Source of the DNA: Antrodiella citrinella
Lineage: Eukaryota; Basidiomycota; Agaricomycetes; Polyporales; Steccherinaceae
Assembly (NCBI GenBank): GCA_004802725.1
Contig: SGPM01000012.1
Location: forward strand, 62,001-126,000
Reading direction: 5' to 3'
Length of the DNA stretch: 64,000 nucleotides
Every line of letters starts with the position of its first letter. The stretch's first letter is position 1. The position numbers and the translations under genes are program-made. The notes beneath the pieces were generated by a model, which did not search any database, had not been told where the DNA came from, and worked only from the letters and a program-made list of their open reading frames with translations. Shown in pieces: positions 12,287 to 21,995 of this stretch.

Positions 12287-12360
12287 CTGGGCCAACTCGT
12301 AGGGCGCTCTTCCGTTCGGAAGCGCCTGTCAAGGCGCTTCGTACTTAGAGATATTTCGCG
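12287..12360 (-). repeat. Left arm of an imperfect inverted repeat
   Basis: Pairs with 13148..13221 in inverse orientation at roughly 75-80% identity by eye. Shared blocks include CTGGGCCAACTCGT and CTTCGTACTTAGA. The two arms enclose the Pro/Lys-rich ORF at 12468..13055. Similarity may extend a little outward, toward 12250. Confidence 0.7.
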
Positions 12361-12467
12361 GAATCTGGCTGAGCGGCGCGTGAGGGTGAAGTAAACACAA
12401 TGAGAACAAAGCACACCGAAAAACGTATCAATAGAAAGATGGAGTGTCTGATAGTGGTATACACAAA

Positions 12468-13055
12468 ATGCAACCAGAAATCCAGATCTACGTCCTCCGC
12501 TTCCTCGAGAGAGAACAATCTGTTCTCACCAGCATACCACTGCTCATCACCCTCAAACCACTCGTCTCCCGCGTCCTCTTGGCCATCAACAAACTCCAAA
12601 AGAATAGACCCATCAACACCAACATCATCTCCTGGGCTCCGCCGAAACCCAAGGCCCCTCCAAAACCCAAGGCTCCGCTGAAACCGAGGGCCCCCCGGAA
12701 GCCGAAGGACCCTAACGCACCCCCCAAGCCAATCGCAAAACAGAAGCGCAAAGAGGACAACTTGAACGTTGAGTTGGACCCTGGACCGGCTTCGAGTACG
12801 ACAACAGGTGCAGAATGCAGTACTGCAGCTCTGAAAACCCGCCCTAAGCCTAGGATCAAGCGCAGACGACTTGAAGCGAACGGCGAACTACCTCGTACAG
12901 GATCAGACCTGTCGCCTTCGTTAATAGGACCTCCTGGACCGGCTAGAAACGAGTTGGGAGTGGGCGGCGGGCCTGTAGCGGGGAGTTCTACAGGTGCTGG
13001 CACTCTTGAGGGTGATGTTTTACCGGAATTCTTCCTCGAGCCGCTTATGTTGTAG
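12468..13055 (+). CDS. Hypothetical Pro/Lys-rich protein enclosed by inverted repeats
   Basis: An uninterrupted 195-codon frame from the ATG at 12468; an upstream GTG at 12444 is in frame but unlikely to be used. I do not recognise a family. The N-terminal 45 residues are hydrophobic/helical (MQPEIQIYVLRFLEREQ). Next comes a repeat of PPKPKAP and related units, then RKPKDPNAPPKP, which superficially recalls the basic lead-in of HMG-box proteins, although no HMG box follows. The rest is basic and Ser/Gly/Pro-rich. Composition bias could produce such an ORF by chance, and no introns are needed, unlike its neighbours. It may belong to the surrounding inverted-repeat unit rather than be a host gene. 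Confidence 0.35.
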   Translation: MQPEIQIYVLRFLEREQSVLTSIPLLITLKPLVSRVLLAINKLQKNRPINTNIISWAPPKPKAPPKPKAPLKPRAPRKPKDPNAPPKPIAKQKRKEDNLNVELDPGPASSTTTGAECSTAALKTRPKPRIKRRRLEANGELPRTGSDLSPSLIGPPGPARNELGVGGGPVAGSSTGAGTLEGDVLPEFFLEPLML

Positions 13056-13147
13056 TCAATGGATGTTTGTATTCAATTTTTGCGATGTACTGTAGTGTCT
13101 GTGTGCTACGAAACGAGATTCTGCGTCGCCGCGCTCAGAGCACGAAA

Positions 13148-13221
13148 CGCGAAATTATTCTAAGTACGAAGCACCTTAACCAGCGCTTCGGTTTGGAAGA
13201 TTACCTCACGAGTTGGCCCAG
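13148..13221 (+). repeat. Right arm of the imperfect inverted repeat
   Basis: Reverse-complement partner of 12287..12360. Read outward from the central ORF, both arms can be translated to similar peptides (RE-I-LSTK-L--RF, then TSWPSR), so the arms may descend from coding sequence. Confidence 0.7.
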
Positions 13222-13415
13222 TCGTTCGCAAGCTCACCCCCTTCTTTCCTTTTTGGGTGATGCTGCGTTCGACTGGCCACGCGAGTCTAATGTTGTGACA
13301 TCGTCGCTAGGGTCAAGTCGCGGTAGTATATCAGCAGCCCACAGCTTACTGACGAGATGCTGTACTGTCATGGCCATCAAGTAAGGACGCGTCGGGGTCG
13401 ATCGAACTCGTGGTA

Positions 13416-13560
13416 CTATATCCCATCGTATCTTCGTAACCACCAGAAGTTCGGATCCCCAGCCAAAATTCAAGCGCTGATCGAGAAATCCTGGCTCCTC
13501 ATTGGCTTAGGAGCCCATTTTACCAACTTGTGGTGGTTCCGAAGATACCGTGAGATATAG
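13416..13560. mobile_element. Short TIR element (MITE, Tc1/mariner-like), copy 1
   Basis: A 145 bp non-coding element. The left end CTATATCCCATCGTATCTTC and the inverted right end (CTATATCTCACGGTATCTTC) form imperfect terminal inverted repeats of about 35 bp. It is flanked by TA on both sides (13414..13415 and 13561..13562), the target duplication typical of Tc1/mariner elements. It has no coding capacity, so movement would need a transposase elsewhere. Confidence 0.85.
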
Positions 13561-13857
13561 TATGTTCGAACAACTCATCACATGTAACATTTTACGAGCT
13601 GCACATTCCGACTCTCTTTTCTTTGTCTAGCTATACTCAAATGCAGCTACGTCTAAGCTTTCTCGAGAGGTGATATCTCGAGCGTTGCTACTTCGAGTAC
13701 CGTATCAGGCCATGTCTGCGGCGGTCAATCAACATCTGTTCAGCTGTCCATGGCGAGACCCTCTCAGTATTTCCACGGCGACCAGATCACTCTCAGCGAG
13801 TAGAAAAGCTCTCCTCCCCTGCCATCTTGGCCTCTATCCTCGCTTGCTTGTACTAAC

Positions 13858-15740
13858 ATGGATCCTCTTCCTTACAACATCACTATTCCAGCTCAGACTG
13901 CCTCTATCTTATATTCTCCGAGTGGTCATGCGCATAACGCGAGTACTGGCTGGAACATACAGTATAGCAACGGGAACCAAACTGCCTTTGGGTTTCCTCA
14001 AGATATTGGCACGGACACTCGCCAGACAACCGTAGATGGCGCGTCACTGAAGCTCAGTTGGGTGGGAACCGCCGCATACATCTACGGACAAGCTTCTTCC
14101 GCTTCGTACACCATCGATGTGGACGGCTCGTTGTTAACTACGTCGGCTACGACAGTGCCGCAAGACCGGTCTGGCGTATGGTGCCCACACCGTAACACTC
14201 ACCGTGCATGGCACAAATCTGGTGGTCTTTCCGTACGCAAAGTAGACTACAGGTGTAGGATATCCTGGGTACCTATCACTCGAACTTTCTGTGTCCGCAC
14301 TTTAATTGACGAAGAGGATGGATGAAGATCAACATTTCAGAATCGCACAATCTTGGTTGTGGAGCCTGACGGCACGACCAACAACCCCTTCTTCGCGTAT
14401 TCAAGCTTTGGGACTTCTGGTACAAGCTGGCACAACGAGGATCTTTCGCCAACAAGTGAAGGCACATTCACAGTACGAAGCTCAATACTAGCATACTGAT
14501 TGATATCGTTTACAGCGTTGCTGGACAATGGGACAACTATATCAAATCCGCACTAGATGATAACCTTCACAGCAGGCGAAGCCGTCACCTTCACTTTGAT
14601 CAATACTACCGCCTTTTTCTTGAGGGTGCATTGAACAAGGACCACGGGCCCAAACTTGCAAGTATCACCCCAGTGGCAGGCGATTCTTCGCAGACGATCC
14701 AAGCAACCTTTAATGATGCTTCGTCTGTGTTGGAATTTGACCAGATCCTATTCTGGCAGACCGGATTGGATCGTGACCAGAGTTACACAGTGCATCTTAC
14801 CGATGGGCCTACCGGGTCCAGTTTTTCGATCAGCAGTCTTGATATCATTGACGGGTGAATATTCTGTAATGTTGCGTATATCCATCGCTGACACATTGTT
14901 GTCTTTTCTCAAGCGGATCTCCACCTCATTCCACTAGCAACAGCTCGGCAACTACTGGAAACAACTCTGGAGGATTGAACAATGGGACAGCTACCAGCAG
15001 CAGTGGAGTTTCTGGCAGTTCCACCTTTGGAGTAGCACAGAGTGCAATTGCCAACTCCGGGTCTAAGACCACATCCGGTTTGAGCACAGGAGCAATAGCT
15101 GGCATCGCCGTAAGAACCCAATCGTTTTCCGTTCCGCTTGCGCTGATCATGCTCAACAGGTTGCCGGTGTAATGGTCCTTCTTCTAGCATTGCTAGGAGC
15201 GGTCTTATTCTGGCGTCGTAAGAGGTTAGTGAAACCTGCACTTAGCTAGTCTATCATGTCCATATATATCGCATCCTGCAGAGCACGATCGCAATTCGAT
15301 GGAGATCTGTACGGCGGAGCTCCTGATGTCCCCAATGAGCGTAAGTTCACATGTCCGAGTCATACCTCTGGATTGTCGTATTGTTGATTCGACCCCCTTG
15401 GCAGGATCGAGAGTTGCTTTGCTCGGCGCGTCCACCAGTAATGTGCAGCTCGCCCCACAAGTCGCTCAAACCGGTTAGCTGTCTCAATTGTAACGCACCC
15501 ACACGAGACTGATAGCGGGCCAGTCGTTCAAGTTTTCCGAAACCTCCCTCCTCAGTACGAGAATCGCTGGGCTCCCCAAGAGCCCTCTTGACTACCGCCA
15601 CCAATGACCTGCCTAATTCCGGCAGCTCCGAATATTCTTCAACTCCATCGTCTTCTGGCACACTGTCAGCAAGAGATGAAAAAAGGCAGCTAGCAAGGGT
15701 GTTGAGTAATCAGACTAATATGGCGGGTCCCAGTGTATAG
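13858..15740 (+). pseudogene. Decayed tandem copy of the 10159..11968 membrane-protein gene
   Basis: Co-linear over its whole length with the intact gene upstream, starting with the same MDPLPYNITIP. It preserves the ectodomain, the membrane helix (VAGVMVLLLALLGAVLFW) and parts of the tail. It is broken several times. A deletion of about 20 bp near 14164 shifts frame after TTVPQ. An in-frame TAG replaces a Glu codon near 14249. Another TAG replaces Gln near 14553. A 1-nt loss near 14625 disrupts FFLRGAL. Further stops occur in the tail, near 15478. Splice sites of the intact copy are mostly still recognisable, so the duplication carried introns and arose at the DNA level. It lies between the two TIR elements. 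Confidence 0.85.
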
Positions 15741-15994
15741 ACCACTTGCGAGTTTTCTTTCTCATTTCATCATCATGATTTGCTCCCATTCCTTCGTTTT
15801 CAGACTGGAAGTTACTGGCTACTGAGTATCTAATTTTTTGGACTGTAGGAACACTTGCCGATTGAGACTCGGAATTGATCAAACTTTGACCTTGCGAAGC
15901 TTGATCATCTGAAGCCATCTAGCGTCGCGCCGGAAATAGTTACGCCTACTTAGCTTGAAACCAACTTTAACTTGTCTGACGTACGGACATCTTA

Positions 15995-16138
15995 CTATAT
16001 CCCATCGTATCTTCGTAACCACCAGAAGTTCGGATCCCCAGCCAAAATTCAAGCGCTGATCGAGAATCCTGGCTCCTCATTGGCTTAGGAGCCCATTTTA
16101 CCAACTTGTGGTGGTTCCGAAGATACCGTGAGATATAG
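15995..16138. mobile_element. Short TIR element (MITE, Tc1/mariner-like), copy 2
   Basis: 144 bp, nearly identical to copy 1 at 13416..13560. The only difference I see is one A fewer in a GAGAAATCC run. It lies in direct orientation and is flanked by TA on both sides (15993..15994, 16139..16140). High identity implies recent movement, or gene conversion between the copies. Confidence 0.85.
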
Positions 16139-16447
16139 TACTGTGAGGAACCTGTGTACTACACGGAATACGTTACACTGACACTGGTAAACTTGAATTC
16201 GAATCAACCTGTTACATGTTATATAGATCACGACATAGATCGACGACATAAATCGACGGTCACAGTTACATGATTATACTTACTACGTACGCGATCGTGC
16301 ATCGTGGTCTCGCTAGTAAGATAACCGAGGAGGCATCTGTGCCACGTTTACTACCCACCACCAACTTGAACCTAGTTGTGACGTTGACGTATGTCATGCT
16401 GGCAACTTCGGAGCAGCTTCAATCATCGCACGCAAACTTTGAACATC
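16139..16447. other. Spacer between TIR element and the TFIIS-N-like gene
   Basis: About 300 bp of AT-rich sequence, with short near-repeats of an ATCGACG motif around 16230-16260. Nothing coding is recognisable. Confidence 0.4.
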
Positions 16448-17287
16448 ATGACTACTGCGACATCTACACCCGTTTCCTCAGGAAAGCTGCCAGTCGAGAA
16501 GATCCACGACGACGCTGTCAAGGTGAAAAGATGGAGACATGAAATACAGGCAGCTTTCTTGACTGAAAAACGGAAAACCCGGCTCGTTCCCCAGGTGAGT
16601 CCGAGTCCCTTGACTCGAGCTCGGAGCCACGTGTCGGCATGGTGCGCTGTACTCATCGTCTATATTTACAGTGGATGAGCCGTTGGGACCGCCTGTTCAC
16701 CGATATCGAGAACTACCACATGCGGCAGGACCTCCTTGAGGTAACTAATTCCCTGAGACTGCCAGACCTTACTGTCGTACTTACCTACCCTCAAAGCACA
16801 GCAAAATTCACAAAGTTCTGGACCGCGTGCGGATGTTATCCCCGGACCTAATATGTAGAAACGAGGAGTTTCACTTCATAACACGAGCATCAAAGCTTCT
16901 TAAAAAGTGGTCCGCAATGATCAAGGTTTATAAGGCAAAGAGGAGAGCCGCTATGCTTACCACACTCAAGGCTGAGGGCGATTGGAAAACCTTGGCTCGG
17001 TGTCAAGAATGGGAGTCTAATCAAGCTCCAGACATTCACAGTTCTACCAAAGAGGGGCGAGTCTTGCTAGAAGCCTCGGCGTCGGATGCTAGAGCGAATT
17101 TCAAGATTGCTGACACCATGAACGACGAGGAAGTCGAAGGAGACTCTACTGTGAATACTCCATGTTGTGGGACTCTTCGGGGACGTTGGCTAACGATGAT
17201 CAATTCTAGATGAACATGCGTGCCCTTCAGAAGGAGCTTGAGTCAATGGACCTTGATTCACCTATGACTGTAGACCCCATGCCTTAA
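16448..17287 (+). CDS. Small TFIIS-N/LEDGF-like helical-domain protein
   Basis: 215 residues. Exons: 16448..16594, 16672..16740, 16797..17150, 17210..17287. The middle section matches the helical-bundle region seen in fungal PWWP-type chromatin proteins: VKRWRHEIQ, then LFTDIENYHM, SKIHKVLDRV, NEEFHFITRA and LLKKWSAMI. In those proteins this follows a PWWP domain; here no PWWP is encoded upstream, so the gene looks like a truncated relative. All four splice junctions are phase-consistent, and the last intron has a GCTAAC branch site and TCTAG acceptor. The C-terminal part is charged and ends MTVDPMP. Chromatin association is inferred from family resemblance only. It sits next to the TIR elements and may be a duplicated fragment. 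Confidence 0.6.
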
Positions 17288-17728
17288 GTCCATGGCAACA
17301 AACTTGATTTCATCACGTACACGCCGTGGATGTCTTGGTACAACTTCAAGACGTCCGTATGTTACAAACGTACCTAAAAGCTTGATTGTCACGTAGATCA
17401 GCTTGACTGAAATACATGCAGCGCACGATCGCATGCTCACCAGCTGGCAGCACCTGTAGAGCCGTTACAGTCAATCAAGAAATGCCTTGGGCGAAAATGC
17501 ATGGTAGCGGCCCAGTCCATGAAGCTTCTACAGATGACTGGTGTCATTCAAAGCATGGATAACAGGATGAACCATGTTTTGATTTGTATGGGAATGAGAG
17601 CAACAACTGGCACGACAAAACCGGTGAAGTGCACCGGATAATGCCGAGCGCGCGTCGATCAATAACGTCTGGATCAAAAAATGAGAGAACCTGTCTGAAC
17701 AAATTTAGACTCCTCCTCTACATCCATA
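17288..17728. other. Intergenic spacer before SSF1
   Basis: About 440 bp. No conserved coding frame or repeat is visible. It contains the promoter side of the Ssf1 gene. Confidence 0.4.
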
Positions 17729-19236
17729 ATGACACGCAAACGCAAGAACAAAACCCATCTCAAAGGCGGTGTAGCTTCTGCACCCGGCACAGCAGAAGGT
17801 GTACCCAAGTCCTTCGTGATCAAACATGGACAAGTGGGCAGATCCCTCACCCAACTGGTCCGGGACATAAGGAAAGTCATGGAGCCCAATACTGCTACAC
17901 GTCTGCGGGTCAGTGCTATTCACATCCTTGTATTGTGGTTGAGTTTCTGAAGTATTCTGCAAGTGAAGGAAAGGGCCCGGAATAAACTGAAGGACTTTTT
18001 CACTATGGCTCCTCCGCTCGGGGTCACGCATATTTTGGCGTTCACCCTCACGGACATTTCACCGTCGTTTAGGATTGTGAGGTTGTCTGCTGGTCCGACG
18101 TTGAGCTTCCGTGTCGAGCGGTATAGCTTGATCAAGGATGTCATGCGGACGTCGAAGAGGGCGAAGAGCATAGGCAGCGTAGAGTACCTCAGTCCTCCGT
18201 TGGTGCGTCCCCCTGCTTCAGAACTATTCCTTTTCGTTTCTGACGTCCTTCCACAATAGCTCGTCCTAGCTCAATTCCCTCCCCCCGGACCAGACTCTCC
18301 CCCACATCTCTCTCTCGTCATGAAATCCTTTCAAACCCTCTTCCCACCTCTCGCCCCGCAAACTCTCAGTCTCTCCTCCGCCCGTCGCGTCGTCCTCGTC
18401 TCCTACAACAAAGAAAAAGGCACAATCGACTTCCGGCACTTCCTCATCTCCGTGCGTCCCTACGGCGTGTCCAAACGTGTCCAACGCGTTCTGGACGGCG
18501 TCGCAAAATCGTCGACCGCCACGGGCATCCTGAACCTAGGCAGTGAGAAAGATGTCGCTGATTTTTTGTTGAGGAAGCGAGGAGAACCGGGGCCTAGTAC
18601 CGACGGGTACGAGAGTGCTGCTTCGACGGCGTCGAGCGTGGCTGGAGATGACGGGGATGCGATTTCCCTGGCAGATGATTACGTTGGGAGGAACAACAAG
18701 AAGGGCTCGAAGAGGGCTGTGAGGCTGGATGAGATTGGACCGAGGATGGAACTGAGGTTGATCAAGATCTCAGAGGGTGTCCCCGGAAAGGAGGGGAACG
18801 TGATACACCATGAGTTTGGTGAGTACCGACTTTTTTTTTACGAGTATGTGTACGAGGCTAAAAACTTTCAACAGTCAAAAAGACTAAGTTGCAACTCAAA
18901 GCCCAGCAAGCTGAACACGCTGAGAAAACGAAGCTCAGGAATCAGCGACGGATTGAGCAGGAGAAAAATATTGAGCGGAAGAAAAAGCTTGCCGAGCAGG
19001 ATGAAAAGGGCAAAGGTAAGGCAAAGGCAGGCAAAGATGATGTTGAGGAGGAGGACGATGACGATGACGAAGTTGCAGACGAGGAGGAGGAAGATGAGAT
19101 GGCATGGGACGAGGAGGAAGAAATAACTGACGGAGAGGAGGACGATGAGTCTGCTGCCGAGGGAAGTGACGCAGACGACAGTGACGACGAGCCAGCACAA
19201 CCACCTCCTAAGAGACGCAAGTCGAGTAAACAATAG
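17729..19236 (+). CDS. SSF1: Ribosome biogenesis protein Ssf1/Peter Pan (Brix domain)
   Basis: Nucleolar Brix-domain protein for 60S subunit assembly (27S pre-rRNA processing), 447 residues. Exons: 17729..17912, 17964..18202, 18260..18818, 18875..19236. The Brix core is evident: IRKVMEPNTATRLR, MAPPLGVTHILAFTLT, LSFRVERYSLIKDV, EYLSPPLLVLAQFPPPG and the RRVVLVSYN plus IDFRHFLISVRPYG strands. A conserved EIGPRMELRLIKI block follows. The C-terminus is a lysine-rich coiled region, then a long Asp/Glu tract and a basic PPPKRRKSSKQ end, a typical nucleolar tail. The first intron is placed with donor GTGCTA at 17913 and acceptor CAAG at 17963, because the alternative at 17909 creates a stop. Confidence 0.95.
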
Positions 19237-19326
19237 TATGCGTAATTTTGTCTATATCTACCAGTATATTATACAGCATTAGGTGGTTGAGTGGTATCGG
19301 GAACGGTGACTGCAGTCAATGATCAA

Positions 19327-20122
19327 TTATGAACGCGATTTTGATGTAGGTCCCAGTGAGGGCCACAGATTTCCAACCCATTGCTCCCAAAAGCGTCCGA
19401 CACGCATACGGACGCCTTCCCAGTTGTCCACCGCCGGTCGGACATCCAGATAGAACGAGGGGCCGCCGGTGCGACTGCGACCCGTGTAGAAATCGATGAC
19501 ATATCTCATGCGAGTTCCACAGCGGTCGACAATCCAGTCGTGACGGTCAAAAGGTGCGGCGTAGCTGTACGATTGGTGAGATACCACTGATACGTCAAGC
19601 ATAAAAGAGCGCGTACCCAAAGATGGTCTTAATCCATGCTTTTGGCGTTCTATCCTGTGGCCTTCCTTTGAAGCTCACCAACTTGACGCCGCCACACTTG
19701 TCTCCTCCCTGCCCTGCCTCCCACATCATGACGTGTGCCCATGCACGCTCGTTGACCGCGTTGTGTATGGGGACGATGACCTTCATGTCTGTAGCTTGGG
19801 GGTTGTGGTTCTTCCGTGCCATGGCATTGAAGAACTGGGACTCGGAGGGGTATACCCAGTTACTGCCATCTTCTCTGGGTATCGATGACACTTCTCGTTC
19901 GTTCGGAAGACGTGAAGGTGGGGAATGGTATGTGGCAGAGGTCGAGGCAGGAGGAGGAGGTGTCAGTTCATTGCTCGCCCCGAATATCATGCTCGACCAT
20001 GACTTGCGGGTGCTATGGTCGACGGGGCACTTGTCCTCCGACGAGTGCGCGAGAGCGGCGTGGTCGACTGGACATGTTTCTGCGGGTGTTTGGTGGTCGA
20101 CGGGACATTTGTCTTGTCCCAT
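19327..20122 (-). CDS. CYC3: Holocytochrome c synthase (cytochrome c heme lyase)
   Basis: Attaches heme covalently to apocytochrome c in the mitochondrial intermembrane space. 247 residues. Exons: 19617..20122 and 19327..19564. Three CPVDH heme-regulatory-type motifs occur in the first 40 residues; the family usually has one or two. Then come the conserved DGSNWVYPSESQFFNAM, the NERAWAHVMMWE segment with its family histidine, and PFDRHDWIVDRCG followed by RYVIDFYTG. The C-terminus ends PTSKSRS. The start at MGQDKCPVDH (20122) is chosen because family proteins begin close to the first CPV. An in-frame ATG at 20188 would add 22 Arg-rich residues. It is divergently paired with the nitronate monooxygenase gene. 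Confidence 0.93.
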
Positions 20123-20266
20123 GGTCGTGGTTTCTCGGAAAGACACGAATGCCCGCCCGCGTCTACGTGCATCGGCTATCCCGGCCATTCGACGATCCGG
20201 GAAGCATGATCGGGCCTCTCAACTACCCCGGATTCCTCTTGGAAGCAGTCACTCGACACAGGATCT

Positions 20267-20274
20267 TATATAAA
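20267..20274 (+). promoter_or_regulatory. TATA box of the nitronate monooxygenase gene
   Basis: A perfect TATATAAA stands 68 bp upstream of the ATG at 20342, a suitable distance for a short-leader fungal promoter. It lies in the 219 bp shared with the divergent holocytochrome c synthase gene. Confidence 0.55.
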
Positions 20275-20341
20275 GAGCACCCAGTCTCCCCAGTATGCCA
20301 CCATCTTTCTTTCCTCCTTCCCTCTCGACGACTCGTCCAAG

Positions 20342-21912
20342 ATGCCTTCATCCAAGCCCGTCTTCTCCACTCCTCTCACCAAGCTGTTCGGTATAAACCA
20401 CCCCGTCATGCTCGCAGGCAAGTCAGACCCGGACGCGAACTGGGTCATTGCTCACCGACCACCTCACAGGAATGAACGTAGCTGCGGGGCCCAAGCTTGC
20501 TGCTGCAGTTACCAACGCCGGTAAGTCGCGCGGTCCGAGTCTCAGGGATACACTAATGATAATGTTTCATAGGTGGCATCGGTGTCATTGGCGGCATCCG
20601 CCTGACGCCAAAAATGTTACAGAAAGCCATTGACGAGATCAAGGAGCATTTAGAAGACAAAAACGCGCCGTTTGGCGTCGATTTGTTGATTCCGCAAATT
20701 GGAGGCAATGCAAGGAAGACGAACGTGAGTAGAACTTTCTTCTTCTATATGACTGAGTAACGACGCGTGAAACAGCATGATTACACAGAGGGGAAGCTTC
20801 CTGAGCTTACCGAAGTGATCATCAGGAATAAAGCGGCCCTATTCGTTTGCGCAGTTGGCGTACCACCCAAGGACATGGTCGACAAGCTGCACGCAGCCGG
20901 GATCCCTGTTATGAAGTACGTTACAAATTTAATCAGTGTAATTACAGGTTCTCATTCGCTCTCTAGCATGGTTGGACATCCCAAAGTACGTCTCATCATC
21001 TGTCAACCCGTATGTCGGGTTACTCAACTTTAAAACCGTTGTAGCACGTTCCAAAAGCCTTGGCTCAGGGCGTCGACATCATTTGCGCGCAAGGTGGCGA
21101 GGGCGGCGGACACACCGGTGATACGCCCTTCTCAATACTTATTCCCGCGTGCGTAGACCTATGTAAGAAAGCGAAGAGTCCTCTTACTGGACAACCGGTC
21201 GTGGTCGTCGCTGCTGGTGGAATTGCAGATGGCCGCGGACTTGCTGCATCTCTCTCGTATGTATCTGGCTTCCTCCCGCGTCCCTAGATGATATGGCGAG
21301 CTAAGCGTTCAATCAGTTACGGTGCCGCTGGTGTCTGGGTAGGAACGCGTTTTGTAGCCAGCGAAGAAGCAGGTGCCCCTCCCATTCACAAGCAATTGGT
21401 CGTGTCAGCAGGCTACGATGATACCGCACGCACGCTCATCTATTCTGGTCGCCCTATGAGTGTCCGGAAAACACCTTATGTCGCTTCATGGGAGGATCAC
21501 CGACAAGAGGAGATCAGGAAGTTGACATCGCAAGGCAAGATCCCGCATGAACTCGAGTTGGAGGCACACCCGGAGAAGTCGGTTGAGGGTCGCATGTGTA
21601 TGTTTCTTATCAGTTCATTCTTGAAATGGTTGTACTGAAGCACTATGGTGCCCTTAGGGTTGATGGGTAAGGTAGCTGGAGCTATCAATGCAAGTCTTGT
21701 CTGCTGTTGATTGGTCAAAAAATACATGCTAACAGTTGATGTGCGTGTGTAGGACGTCAAACCTGCTCGAGCAATGTGAGTTGTCATATAGACACACTCG
21801 CGCTTCAGTCACTGACACACGTTTATCCTGTAGTGTTGATGAGCTGGTGACGACAGCAGCACAGGCTTTGGACACCGCGAACTCTTTCGTGCTGACCAAG
21901 TCCAAGCTTTGA
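20342..21912 (+). CDS. Nitronate monooxygenase (2-nitropropane dioxygenase family)
   Basis: FMN-dependent TIM-barrel enzyme that oxidises propionate-3-nitronate and similar alkyl nitronates; 354 residues. Ten exons: 20342..20417, 20470..20520, 20573..20724, 20776..20915, 20967..20985, 21045..21256, 21317..21597, 21658..21689, 21753..21775, 21834..21912. Key motifs: FGINHPVMLAGM near the start, GGIGVIGGIRL, ICAQGGEGGGHTGDT with the conserved His, VVVAAGGIADGRG, and GAAGVWVGTRFVAS for phosphate binding. Two introns use GC-AG borders (donors GCAAGT at 20418 and at 21690); GT alternatives there break the frame. There are very short exons of 19, 23 and 32 nt. The C-terminal LTKSKL is not a clear peroxisomal signal. 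The TATA box is at 20267..20274. Confidence 0.9.
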
Positions 21913-21995
21913 CAGTCGTACATCAGTTCTGTATCATACGGGGAATCTCTCTAGCATTTGGATATATCTATACTACATCATATGTCAAGCTACAC

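Noticed and set aside
12488..13003. Minus-strand Gly/Phe-rich ORF opposite the Pro/Lys ORF
   Set aside because: The GFGGALGF pattern is the complement of the Pro/Lys codon repeats and has no independent support.
18942..19220. Long Ser-rich ORFs on the minus strand opposite the SSF1 tail
   Set aside because: They are antisense shadows of the Asp/Glu codon repeats of the SSF1 C-terminus.
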